Source: Phycisphaera sp.
Lineage (GTDB): Bacteria > Planctomycetota > Phycisphaerae > Phycisphaerales > UBA1924
Length of the DNA stretch: 64,000 nucleotides
Assembly: GCA_020639255.1 (NCBI GenBank)
Contig: JACKGZ010000004.1
Location: 310,001-374,000, forward strand
Direction of reading: 5' to 3'
A model generated the notes under the pieces. The model saw nothing but the letters and a program-made list of their open reading frames with translations. It did not search any database and had not been told where the DNA came from. The position numbers and the translations under genes were made by a program. Each line of letters opens with the position of its first letter. Position 1 is the first letter of the stretch. Shown piece by piece: positions 56,850-64,000 of the stretch.

Positions 56850-57560
56850 GTGTGGTCCATCGACCAGATCGCTGATTTCATGGCAGAATCCGTCATGGCG
56901 GAGAACCTCCGGCTCCGGGCCGAGGACGCCGTTGCCGGAGTCGACGCCCTCGACGAAACCGCCCTGCACCCCGTCATCGCCTCGTATTTCTCCCGCTGTG
57001 GACTGGGTGTCCTTCGCGAGCACCACTTCCCCACTCCCAAACGAGCCCGTCCACGCAACTCCGAGCGTGAACGCTGCGACCTCGTCCTCACCCATGATCC
57101 CGCCGGCGTCCTGATCGACCCCGTCGAGGTCGACCGGCGCGAGCACGAGCTCGCGGGCACGCTCTTCGCGCCGGTCGCCGAGCAGGCCGCCGCCCTCGCC
57201 GGCACCGCGTCCGAGGACGCGCTGTGGATCGAGCTCAAGGTCTGCGGCCAGTACGAGTTTGTCGCGGGAGTACCAATCGCGAACACCGCGTACACCACCG
57301 GCGTCGTCCGGGGCCCGGCGGTCGATATCCGCAAGCTCTCGCGAGAGAAAGCCATCGAGTTCGCCGCCGCCACGCTCATCCTATTCGCACAGGACGAGCC
57401 CACCGCAAGGCACGACCTCCAGATCGCGGCGCACAAGTGGCTCGATCAGTCGCTGCCCATCCGCGAACCGATCGTCCGCGTCGTCCCGATCGACGAGCGC
57501 ATCGGCAATACTGTCGCCGCCGTGTGCATGATCCCGGTCCGCTGCGGCGGAGATGACTAG
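56850..57560 (+). CDS. hypothetical protein with PD-(D/E)XK-like motif
   Basis: This 236-residue protein contains ERCDLVL followed about 60 residues later by LWIELKVCGQYEF. The D...ExK pattern is the hallmark of PD-(D/E)XK nuclease folds, but other catalytic residues are not identified, so this is a suggestion only. The GTG at 56850 is preferred because TACCCT ends six bases upstream; longer frames reach back to 56766. The gene is divergent from the symporter and followed by a long inverted repeat. Confidence 0.5.
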   Translation: MWSIDQIADFMAESVMAENLRLRAEDAVAGVDALDETALHPVIASYFSRCGLGVLREHHFPTPKRARPRNSERERCDLVLTHDPAGVLIDPVEVDRREHELAGTLFAPVAEQAAALAGTASEDALWIELKVCGQYEFVAGVPIANTAYTTGVVRGPAVDIRKLSREKAIEFAAATLILFAQDEPTARHDLQIAAHKWLDQSLPIREPIVRVVPIDERIGNTVAAVCMIPVRCGGDD

Positions 57561-57567
57561 GTAGGCC

Positions 57568-57648
57568 GGTGCCACCATGCATCTCCGATGCATGGTGATT
57601 CACGTTGGATGATACGAACACTACCCATCGGAGATGTGTAGTGGCACC
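57568..57648. repeat. imperfect inverted repeat, possible REP/MITE-like element
   Basis: Arms of 23 bases (57568-57590 and 57626-57648) match at 20 positions: GGTGCCAC outermost and CATCTCCGATG innermost, and the three mismatches are transitions. The left arm also forms a second hairpin, CCATGCAT with ATGCATGG (75-82 with 88-95). It lies between convergent genes, so it may terminate both or be a dispersed repeat. Confidence 0.6.
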
Positions 57649-57657
57649 AAGCTATCC

Positions 57658-58881
57658 CTAGACTGCCTGAGCGCGCAAACCGGCGACGCGTTCGATCGCA
57701 TCGGCCGCGTGAACCGAAGCGTCGAGGTGTGCGAACTTCTCAACCACCTTCGAGAGTTCCTGACGCTGCTGGTCGGCGAGTGATTCATCTTCGATCAGGC
57801 GCGATGCCTCCTGCACGATCGGCTCGGCGTCGCCAAAGTGTGGCACAAGCTCGGGCACGATCCGTCGGCCTGCGATGAGATTAGGCAGCGTGAAAAACGG
57901 CGCCGTGAGAATCCAGCGTCCGACCAGCTCGTAGAACAGCCGACCCGTCTTGTAGACGATCACCATCGGCTTCTGCTGGCGCGCGATCTGCAGCGTAACA
58001 GTCCCGCTGACCACCAGCGCCAGATCGCACCACCGCACCACCGCGTCTGTCGAGCGGATTTCCATACTCAGCCCGTCGGGCCAGCCGCCGAGCGATTTTG
58101 CAGTCTCGCGCAGGCTCTCGGCGACCTCGGGAGTCGTCGCGGCCACAACACCGACGGTCTCCGGTCGATCGGCCTTGAGTCGTTTGAAGCTCTCAAGCAG
58201 GATCGGGAAGTTGTTCAGGTGCTCCTTGGGGCGCGATCCGGGCAAGAGCGCGATCTTCGGCGAGCCCTGAGGCATCCTGGCTGCTGCGGCATCGAGGGCT
58301 GCATCATCAAGAGGAATATCAAAGAGTGGGTGCCCGACGAATTTGGCAGGCACGTCCTTGCCCTCGAACCACTTCTCCTCAAATGGCAACAAGCACAGCA
58401 CCATGTCCGTCAGCCTGCGCAGCTTCTTGACCCGCCACTTCCCCCACGCCCAGACCTGCGGCGCCACGAGATGCACCACGCGGATGCCGCGTTTCTTGGC
58501 GAGCTTGCAGATCGGAAAGTTGGCCGCGGGCGAGTCGACCGCGACGAACGCCGCGATCGGGTTGCGGTCCATCCACGCCTCGATCCGCTCGTTGATCCGC
58601 CGGTGCTCCTGGATCTTGGCAAGGCCCGGCATGCCCATCACCGCGTCGCGCCCGGTCTGCTCGACGACCTCCGCGCCGGCCGCGGCCATGCGGGGCCCGC
58701 CCCATGCGTAGATCTTGAGATCCGGGTGACGCGCTTTGAGCTCGGCGATCACGGTCGAGGCGTGGTCATCGCCCGAGGGCTCGAACGAGCAGAAAAGCAG
58801 CGCTCGCGGGCGCGACGAATTCTCGACGCCGGTATGGACGGGTCCGGAGGTCTGATTCGGTGCGCCGGCCAGCTGGGTCAT
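57658..58881 (-). CDS. lpxB: lipid-A-disaccharide synthase
   Basis: LpxB joins UDP-2,3-diacylglucosamine and lipid X to form the lipid A disaccharide on the inner membrane. The 407-residue protein has the family pattern: EPSGDDHAS (the SGD box, with EP in place of the usual GE), AWGGPRMAAAGAE, FVAVDSPAANF, VAPQVWAWG, LPFEEKWF, FVGHPLFD, LLPGSRPKEH and SGTVTLQIA. It supports a lipopolysaccharide-bearing outer membrane. No other lpx genes adjoin it. Confidence 0.93.
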   Translation of the reverse strand: MTQLAGAPNQTSGPVHTGVENSSRPRALLFCSFEPSGDDHASTVIAELKARHPDLKIYAWGGPRMAAAGAEVVEQTGRDAVMGMPGLAKIQEHRRINERIEAWMDRNPIAAFVAVDSPAANFPICKLAKKRGIRVVHLVAPQVWAWGKWRVKKLRRLTDMVLCLLPFEEKWFEGKDVPAKFVGHPLFDIPLDDAALDAAAARMPQGSPKIALLPGSRPKEHLNNFPILLESFKRLKADRPETVGVVAATTPEVAESLRETAKSLGGWPDGLSMEIRSTDAVVRWCDLALVVSGTVTLQIARQQKPMVIVYKTGRLFYELVGRWILTAPFFTLPNLIAGRRIVPELVPHFGDAEPIVQEASRLIEDESLADQQRQELSKVVEKFAHLDASVHAADAIERVAGLRAQAV

Positions 58882-58950
58882 CGTGCAGGACGAAAGCCCC
58901 CCGCACCTGCCCAGTCAACCTGTTTCGTGAACCTGGGCAAGCCGGGCCCG

Positions 58951-59586
58951 CTAGAACCCCGCCGATGCGAGCCATGCAGAAGGATTGTGCTGAAGCGCCC
59001 CCGCGATCAGCACGAGCGAATCAAGGCTCGGCAGGTGCGTGCCCCGCTCGATCGAGCTGAGCTGGCTTACGCTCACGCCAGACGATTCGGAGAGATCCTT
59101 GAGCGTCCAGCCTCGATCGGCCCGCGCAAGGCGGATCTGGCGGCCCAATTCTGTCCGCAGACGGTCCTGCGGCCGAAGCCCGAGCCCGAACGACTCGGCC
59201 GCCTGCTGGAGCACGCCCTCAAGCTGCTCGGCCGAGAAGGGCTTGGCGAGATAATCGAACACATCCTTCTTGAACGTCTCGCGCATCGAGTCCATTGAGG
59301 GGTAGCCCGTCACCACGATCACGCAGAGCCGGGGCCAGCGCTCGCGCAGCTGCGCGAGCACCTCCTGCCCCGAGTGCCGGCCCATGTTCATATCGAGCAG
59401 GACGACATCCGGGAGCGATTCCTCGCAGAGTTCGATCAATTCATCGGGCTCGGTCGACGTGGACACACGGTGCCCCTTGTCCCCGAGCATGGTTGTGACG
59501 AACTCGAGGAAATCCGTGTCGTCGTCGAGCACCGCGACAGCCAGAGAAATCGACGGAGTCGAAGCCGATTCCTTGCGATCAGACAT
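58951..59586 (-). CDS. response regulator with XRE-type helix-turn-helix output
   Basis: This 211-residue protein joins a receiver domain (acidic D21-D23, phosphoacceptor D65 in LLDMNMG, T93, K115 in AKPF) to a C-terminal XRE-type helix-turn-helix (residues 145-205, with LKDLSESSGVSVSQLSSIERG). Response regulators usually carry OmpR, LuxR or Fis outputs; an XRE output is unusual. The start overlaps the upstream kinase stop by eight bases, so kinase and regulator form one operon. The target genes are unknown. Confidence 0.85.
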   Translation of the reverse strand: MSDRKESASTPSISLAVAVLDDDTDFLEFVTTMLGDKGHRVSTSTEPDELIELCEESLPDVVLLDMNMGRHSGQEVLAQLRERWPRLCVIVVTGYPSMDSMRETFKKDVFDYLAKPFSAEQLEGVLQQAAESFGLGLRPQDRLRTELGRQIRLARADRGWTLKDLSESSGVSVSQLSSIERGTHLPSLDSLVLIAGALQHNPSAWLASAGF

Positions 59587-61177
59587 GGCTTTCCCCCTCA
59601 CTCGGTCTCATCGGCGACTCCAGTCTACCGGGAGTCCGGCTCTCGCCGCCTGGCGCCGAGCCATCGCCCGGCGGCACAACGGGCACCACGACCTCAAAGA
59701 CCGCGCCGGGGCCATCAGAACGGTTGTGCGCCAGGATCACGCCGCCGTGCTCACGAACGATCCCCTCGGCAACGGCGAGCCCGAGCCCGGTGCCCTTGGC
59801 ATCGAGACGCGTGGAGACGAACGGCTCAAACAGCGACTCGATGAGCGACGAATCGATCCCGGGCCCGGTGTCGGAGACCTTGATGCTCACCCACTCCGAG
59901 CCGTCACGCTCGAACAACGCCGCCGAAACCTCCACTTGCCGAATGCCATCGCCCCTCGTCACCGCGTCCACAGCGTTTCGGATCAGATTCACGAACACCT
60001 GCACCATCCGGTCCGCGTCGCACGCGATCACCAGCTGATCCGACACCGAGCTGGTCAGCTCCACCGACTTCGCCTCACGGTCGAGACGCACGAGCGTCAT
60101 CGCTTCCTCGATCACGCTCGCTGGTTTCGTCGGCCTCGTCTCGGGCGGGCGCACGCGTGCAAAGTCGAGCAGGCTCTCACCCAGCCGCTCAAGCCGCCCC
60201 ACCACGCGCACCAGAAGCCTCGCCTCGGCCTCGCTCAGCCCTGTCCCACCGGAAGCATCGAGCTTCTCGACGAGACCCTTCACGACGGTCAACGGCGTAT
60301 TCAGCTCGTGCGCGATCCCCGCAGAGAGCATGCCAAGGCTCGCAAGCCGATCCGCATCGGCGAGGTTGCGTTTGGCGCTCTCGAGCAGGTGGTTCTTGCG
60401 TTTGAGATCCGCGGCCACGATCTCGAACCGCCCGAGCGCATCGGCGAGATCATGCTCGTGCTGACGCAGCGACCGCACCGTCTCGTTCCGCGAGCGCATG
60501 ATCGCGCCGAGCTCGTCCGCCGGGATGTGCTGCTCGTCGATGAGCTCGGCCGTCGCGTCGCCGTCCTGCACCGCCTGGTCGGCTTCGAGCAGACGCGAGA
60601 TCGGGCTGTAGACATTCTGCGGCAAAACGAACAACTCAAGGATCGCCGCGATGAGCCCGTACATCGCCAGGATCGCCACAACCGTAAAGCCGTAGAGCTG
60701 CAGCACGGCGCTTCTGGCATCGGGTATCCGCGATGTCACCATCGCGTACCGCGGCTCGGCCCTGTCTGAGACGGCAAGAGGCATCACCGCTGATGAGCCG
60801 TTCGCGTCCGCGCGCGCGATGCCTGGGTACTCCTCCGCTGCCCGGGCTTTGGCTGACAGTCCGAGTTCATCCGCCGACCCGACGCGGATCGTCAAATTCT
60901 GATCGTCTTCGAGTTGGCTTGGCAGATCGCCGCCCCCCGCGAACCAACCCTCGCGATCAAGGATCGAGAGCACCGCGAGCGCCTGGCTCGACTCGGCCCT
61001 CGCGATGACCGCCGACGCCCCCGGGCGGAGTGTGACGAGCAGGACCGCGCCGAGCACGATCGAGAAGGTGGTGTGGAGGATGATGAGCTTCTTGCGGATC
61101 CGCATCGCGCCGAGCAGGCCCAGGCACGCGGGCGATTCGCCCCCCGCGTGAGCCCTGCTGTCGGAATCCGTCGCCAT
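59579..61177 (-). CDS. sensor histidine kinase
   Basis: This 532-residue kinase has two membrane helices (about 29-51 and 151-175) enclosing a periplasmic sensor of about 100 residues without a family I recognise. A HAMP-like linker and coiled coil follow, then the DHp helix with phosphoacceptor H280 (SAGIAHELNTPL), N-box NLIRNAVDAV, and ATP-binding DTGPGI and GTGLGLAVAEG. It is the partner of the REC-XRE regulator downstream. The ligand sensed is unknown. Confidence 0.93.
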   Translation of the reverse strand: MATDSDSRAHAGGESPACLGLLGAMRIRKKLIILHTTFSIVLGAVLLVTLRPGASAVIARAESSQALAVLSILDREGWFAGGGDLPSQLEDDQNLTIRVGSADELGLSAKARAAEEYPGIARADANGSSAVMPLAVSDRAEPRYAMVTSRIPDARSAVLQLYGFTVVAILAMYGLIAAILELFVLPQNVYSPISRLLEADQAVQDGDATAELIDEQHIPADELGAIMRSRNETVRSLRQHEHDLADALGRFEIVAADLKRKNHLLESAKRNLADADRLASLGMLSAGIAHELNTPLTVVKGLVEKLDASGGTGLSEAEARLLVRVVGRLERLGESLLDFARVRPPETRPTKPASVIEEAMTLVRLDREAKSVELTSSVSDQLVIACDADRMVQVFVNLIRNAVDAVTRGDGIRQVEVSAALFERDGSEWVSIKVSDTGPGIDSSLIESLFEPFVSTRLDAKGTGLGLAVAEGIVREHGGVILAHNRSDGPGAVFEVVVPVVPPGDGSAPGGESRTPGRLESPMRPSEGESHV

Positions 61178-61202
61178 GCCGCGATGCCCCTACACTCGCC
61201 CC

Positions 61203-62588
61203 GTGCCGAGCCCCCGCCGAAACAGTGCGCCCAAGCGCCGACCGCGAAACCATAACGCTCCCAAGCCGACGGCGAGGGGCGTGGTGCTGGACGCGATCTG
61301 TGCGCAGGCCGAGCGATACCCGGCCTTCGAGCCCATCGAACTGGACACCAAGGCCCTCGACGACCGCGACGCCGCCCTCGCGCACGCGCTCTACGACGCG
61401 TCGATCCGGCGTTGGCTCACGCTCGAGTTCCTGGTGCAGCAGGGCCTGAAGCGTCCGTTCTCCGAACTCGAGCCCGCGCTGCGGGCGGTGCTGATCGTCG
61501 GCGCTGCCCAGCTTGTCCTGATGGATCGCATCCCGGCGCACGCGGCGCTCAACGAAGCCGTCGAGTGGGCCAAGCGCCGCATCAGGCCGGGAGCCGCGGG
61601 TATCGTCAACGCGGTGCTCCGGCGCGTGGCCGACTCGGCGGGCCAGCGGATGGGCCCGTGGGATGGCTCGCGCGAGTCGATCCCTCTGCCCGATGGCTCG
61701 CGCAGGCTCAAGTACGTGTCGCTCCCCGAACACCCCGCGGGCACGCTCAGTGTCGCAGCGAGCATGCCAAGGCGTTTGCTCGACAGGCTGCTCGACCAGC
61801 ACACCGAGGAAGAAGTGCGGGCCCTGTGCGCACAGACGCTGACGAATCCGCCGACGATTTTGAACATCACGCACGCGCAGGAGCCCATCCCGAGCGGGTG
61901 GACCAAGCCCCACGAGCGAGATGGTCACGCGCTCTGGATCGGGCCGAGAGACGAACTTGCCCCGCTGCTCGCTTCGCGGGGCGATGTGTGGGCGCAGGAC
62001 CCGTCTTCGAGCGAGGCGGTCGAGTCGATTCGGAACCTGAAGCCGACGCGGATCATCGATCTGTGCGCGGGTCAGGGGACCAAGACGCGCCAGCTCGCGC
62101 AAGTCTTCCCCGAGGCGACGATCATCGCGACGGATGTCGACACGGATCGATACCGAACGCTTTCGAAGGTCTTTGAGGGTCATGAGCGCGTGCGTGTGCG
62201 CAGCATGGCGGAGATCAAGCAGGCCGAGCGTGGGCGCGCGGATCTGGTCTTGCTCGATGTGCCCTGCTCGAACACGGGCGTGATGGGTCGTCGTGTGGAG
62301 GCGCGGTACCGCGCGGACGCGGCGGCGATCGGGCGGCTGTCCCGTATTCAGCGCGAAATCATCGAACAAGCGGTCGATCTTCTCACCCCGGACGGCGTGA
62401 TCCTGTATGCAACGTGCAGCGTGGACCGCGAAGAGAACCACGAACAGGCCAAGTGGGCCTCGGAGCGGTTCGGATTGCTTGTCGGTTGCGAACGGGCGAC
62501 ACTTCCTCGCACCGGGGGAACTCCCGAATCCACGGTCGACGGCTCGTACAGCGTGCTGCTCGGCCCCAGACGCGGGCGAGGCGGGTAG
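61203..62588 (+). CDS. rsmB: 16S rRNA cytosine-5 methyltransferase RsmB-like
   Basis: This protein has the RsmB plan: an N-terminal NusB-like RNA-binding domain (residues 25-150, with LRAVLIVGAAQLVLMDRIPAHAALNEAV) and a C-terminal SAM-dependent domain with DLCAGQGTKT, the two catalytic cysteines in DVPCSNTG and ATCSVDREEN. RsmB methylates C967 of 16S rRNA. I prefer GTG 61203, because TACACT (61191-61196) ends six bases upstream; an ATG at 61176 would overlap the divergent kinase start. Confidence 0.9.
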   Translation: MPSPRRNSAPKRRPRNHNAPKPTARGVVLDAICAQAERYPAFEPIELDTKALDDRDAALAHALYDASIRRWLTLEFLVQQGLKRPFSELEPALRAVLIVGAAQLVLMDRIPAHAALNEAVEWAKRRIRPGAAGIVNAVLRRVADSAGQRMGPWDGSRESIPLPDGSRRLKYVSLPEHPAGTLSVAASMPRRLLDRLLDQHTEEEVRALCAQTLTNPPTILNITHAQEPIPSGWTKPHERDGHALWIGPRDELAPLLASRGDVWAQDPSSSEAVESIRNLKPTRIIDLCAGQGTKTRQLAQVFPEATIIATDVDTDRYRTLSKVFEGHERVRVRSMAEIKQAERGRADLVLLDVPCSNTGVMGRRVEARYRADAAAIGRLSRIQREIIEQAVDLLTPDGVILYATCSVDREENHEQAKWASERFGLLVGCERATLPRTGGTPESTVDGSYSVLLGPRRGRGG

Positions 62589-62635
62589 ACTCCCCCCTCC
62601 AGAACCCCGCCGGCCCCGAGACCGAGACCACCTGC

Positions 62636-63094
62636 ATGAAACTGACGGATCTGATCACCCCGGAATGCATCCTCGCGCCGCTCCAGGCGACCGAGAAGCA
62701 CGAGGTCATCAACGAGCTGGTTGAGGCGCTCGCCAAGGCGGGGCAGGTCTCGGACGCCCCGACGCTTCAGGAAGCCGTCTGGACCCGCGAGCAGACGCGG
62801 ACGACCGGCATCGGGCAGGGCCTTGCGATCCCGCACGGGAAGTCGGACGTGCTCAAGGACATGGCGATGGCCATCGGCAAGCCCGCCGAGCCGATCGACT
62901 TCGAGTCCGTCGACGGCAAGCCCGTCCGCCTCGTCGTTCTCCTGGCGAGCAGGCCCGATCAGGTGAGCGACCACATCCAGGCCCTCGCCAAGATCAGCAG
63001 GCTCCACATGGAAGCCGAGTTCCGCGAGAAGATCTACGCAGCACAGACGCCCGAAGAAATCTACGAACTCCTCCAGAAGCACGCGTCGGCCTGA
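62636..63094 (+). CDS. PTS EIIA domain protein (PtsN-like)
   Basis: This 152-residue protein is a fructose-type EIIA domain, most like PtsN of the nitrogen-related phosphotransferase system. The phosphorylatable histidine is H67 in GLAIPHGKSD; LLASRPDQVSDHIQALAKISRL is also typical. TAGACT (62586-62591) about 45 bases upstream may be its -10 box, with a short leader. It could regulate rather than transport; no EIIB or EIIC genes are nearby. Confidence 0.88.
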   Translation: MKLTDLITPECILAPLQATEKHEVINELVEALAKAGQVSDAPTLQEAVWTREQTRTTGIGQGLAIPHGKSDVLKDMAMAIGKPAEPIDFESVDGKPVRLVVLLASRPDQVSDHIQALAKISRLHMEAEFREKIYAAQTPEEIYELLQKHASA

Positions 63095-63107
63095 TCGTGT
63101 TTCGCTT

Positions 63108-63734
63108 TCAGTTCGCCCGGCGCGTCGAGCCCTCGACCGCTGCAGCCCCCACTGTTTCCAGTACGCCGAGCGCCCGGTCCGCTGATTTGCGGAAGTGGTT
63201 ATACGGGAAGAGCACGAAGAGCGCGATGACCAGCCCGAAGGCGGTCGTGTAGAGCGCCTCGGAGATGCCCACCGCCATCGCGGCGGTGTCCGTCACACGC
63301 TCGGCGCTCCCGAGCAGGCCGAAGCTTTTGATGATGCCCGTGACGGTGCCCAGGATCCCGAGCATCGGGGCTGCGGTGATCGCGGTCGAAAGGAAGGAGA
63401 GGTACCGCTCAAGGCTCGGGCGGACCTGCTCGGCGGCGGCGAGCACGGTGCTCTCCTGGGCAGGGCCCTGGGTCGAGCCATCCAGGAGCGCCGAGACGAA
63501 TCGCCCGAGGAGCCCCGAACCCGATTCGCGGGCGAGGACGGTCTCGTTGCCGGTGCGCAGGGCCTGCGAGACGCGGGCGACGCGCTCCGGGCGGAGCGAC
63601 TTGCGGAGGCCGGCGAAGTAGACGGCCCGCTCCATGCAGAGCGCGAGCGAGACAACGCTGAGTGCCGACAGGGGCCAGGCGACCCACCCCGAGGCATGGA
63701 AGAACTCGCTCGCTTGCTGGATCGCCCCGGCCAT
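63108..63734 (-). CDS. MotA/TolQ/ExbB proton channel family protein
   Basis: This 208-residue protein has three membrane segments and the family core STAITAAPMLGILGTVTGIIKSFG, then VGISEALYTTAFGLVIALFV. Such proteins form proton channels that energise TonB or Tol systems. The start ATG 63734 is supported by TACGAT six bases upstream; a GTG at 63824 would add 30 residues without family similarity. The partner ExbD/TolR gene is not in the window, at least on this side. Confidence 0.88.
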   Translation of the reverse strand: MAGAIQQASEFFHASGWVAWPLSALSVVSLALCMERAVYFAGLRKSLRPERVARVSQALRTGNETVLARESGSGLLGRFVSALLDGSTQGPAQESTVLAAAEQVRPSLERYLSFLSTAITAAPMLGILGTVTGIIKSFGLLGSAERVTDTAAMAVGISEALYTTAFGLVIALFVLFPYNHFRKSADRALGVLETVGAAAVEGSTRRAN

Positions 63735-63809
63735 GGGCGGATCGTACTGTTCCCGCGGCGGCCGGGCGAACACGGGCGTCCAAACGCAAAGGACCGCGAT
63801 ATCTCCACG

Positions 63810-64000
63810 ATTTCGGACAACCACAAGGCCGCTCTGACGCGGATCGAAGCGGAGCTCGAGCGGCTCATCGGGGGCGCGGGGCTCGGCGGGGATTTGTCCG
63901 CGGGTTTGCGCGAGGCGATGGCGTACGCCGTGCTCGGCGGCGGGAAACGCCTCAGGCCCCTGCTCGTCTGGCTCGCGTGCGAGGCGGTGGGCGGGGATGC
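63810..64000 (+). CDS. polyprenyl diphosphate synthase, 5' part
   Basis: The gene runs off the window. The visible part ends YAVLGGGKRLRPLLVWLACEAVGG, the conserved opening of trans-isoprenyl diphosphate synthases (farnesyl or geranylgeranyl). About 46 residues normally precede GGKRLRP, which puts the start near 63801-63810, where only ATC and ATT codons lie in frame. The first in-frame TTG is at 63894 and gives a much shortened protein. The start is therefore unresolved. Confidence 0.75.
   Translation, partial: MSDNHKAALTRIEAELERLIGGAGLGGDLSAGLREAMAYAVLGGGKRLRPLLVWLACEAVGGD

Overview
The window is GC-rich and gene-dense, and it reads as the chromosome of a planctomycete, most likely class Phycisphaerae. 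The evidence is inferential. Three secreted proteins end in Asp/Cys-rich modules containing ADFSAWVAAFN, and several membrane proteins carry the zinc ribbon CPxCGYxLRG; both are hallmarks I associate with this lineage. A futalosine-pathway menaquinone enzyme (MqnD), LpxB, and zinc-free forms of ribosomal proteins S4 and L31 fit a Gram-negative planctomycete. I see no phage, insertion sequence, CRISPR array or rRNA operon.

Layout. 1-6.1 kb: tRNA-Asn, a 2-oxoglutarate/Fe(II) oxygenase, a zinc-ribbon membrane protein, a tight amino-acid/glycerate gene set (class I aminotransferase, glycerate 2-kinase, FAD amino-acid oxidase) and tRNA-Thr. 6.2-12.3 kb: L31, full-length cobalamin-dependent methionine synthase, a FecCD/BtuC-type permease, an orphan ATP synthase epsilon gene and smpB. 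12.3-14.3 kb: a tandem pair of DUF3137-like membrane proteins followed by LemA. 14.3-21 kb: FAH-family enzyme, MqnD, PurF, S4 and a PpiD-like anchored protein. 21-28 kb: MATE exporter, a cobalamin-binding domain fused to a MeaB GTPase, S1/P1 nuclease, ThrE-type exporter and a YcgR-like PilZ protein. 28-36.6 kb: lipoprotein, DUF1294, SDR, methylmalonyl-CoA-mutase-type catalytic subunit coupled to an AT-rich membrane gene, and two large paralogous anchored proteins. 36.6-39.3 kb: 3-hydroxyacyl-CoA dehydrogenase, RecX, lipoprotein, rhodanese. 39.4-43.9 kb: three tandem paralogous secreted proteins with duplicated C-terminal modules. 44-64 kb: mostly housekeeping (CarA, PriA, MurD, PanB, LpxB, RsmB, PtsN-like EIIA, ExbB/TolQ) plus a DegP-like protease, a D-amino-acid oxidase with circularly permuted motif order, an AGCS symporter with a large insertion, and a histidine kinase with an unusual REC-XRE response regulator.

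How the genes work together. The cobalamin theme recurs: MetH, the B12-GTPase fusion and the mutase subunit. The mutase and its B12-GTPase partner lie about 6 kb apart, yet share a TGTATAC-type box and a similar leader, so they probably form one split enzyme. CarA, PurF and PanB serve pyrimidine, purine and pantothenate synthesis. MurD, LpxB, the PpiD-like protein and the DegP-like protease serve the envelope.

The most general signal is regulatory: about 22 start codons, on both strands, lie 5-9 nt downstream of a TANNNT box with no Shine-Dalgarno sequence between. That is the signature of leaderless mRNAs, and it also settles several start codons. The strongest single-gene novelties are the circularly permuted D-amino-acid oxidase and the B12-MeaB fusion lacking its mutase domain.
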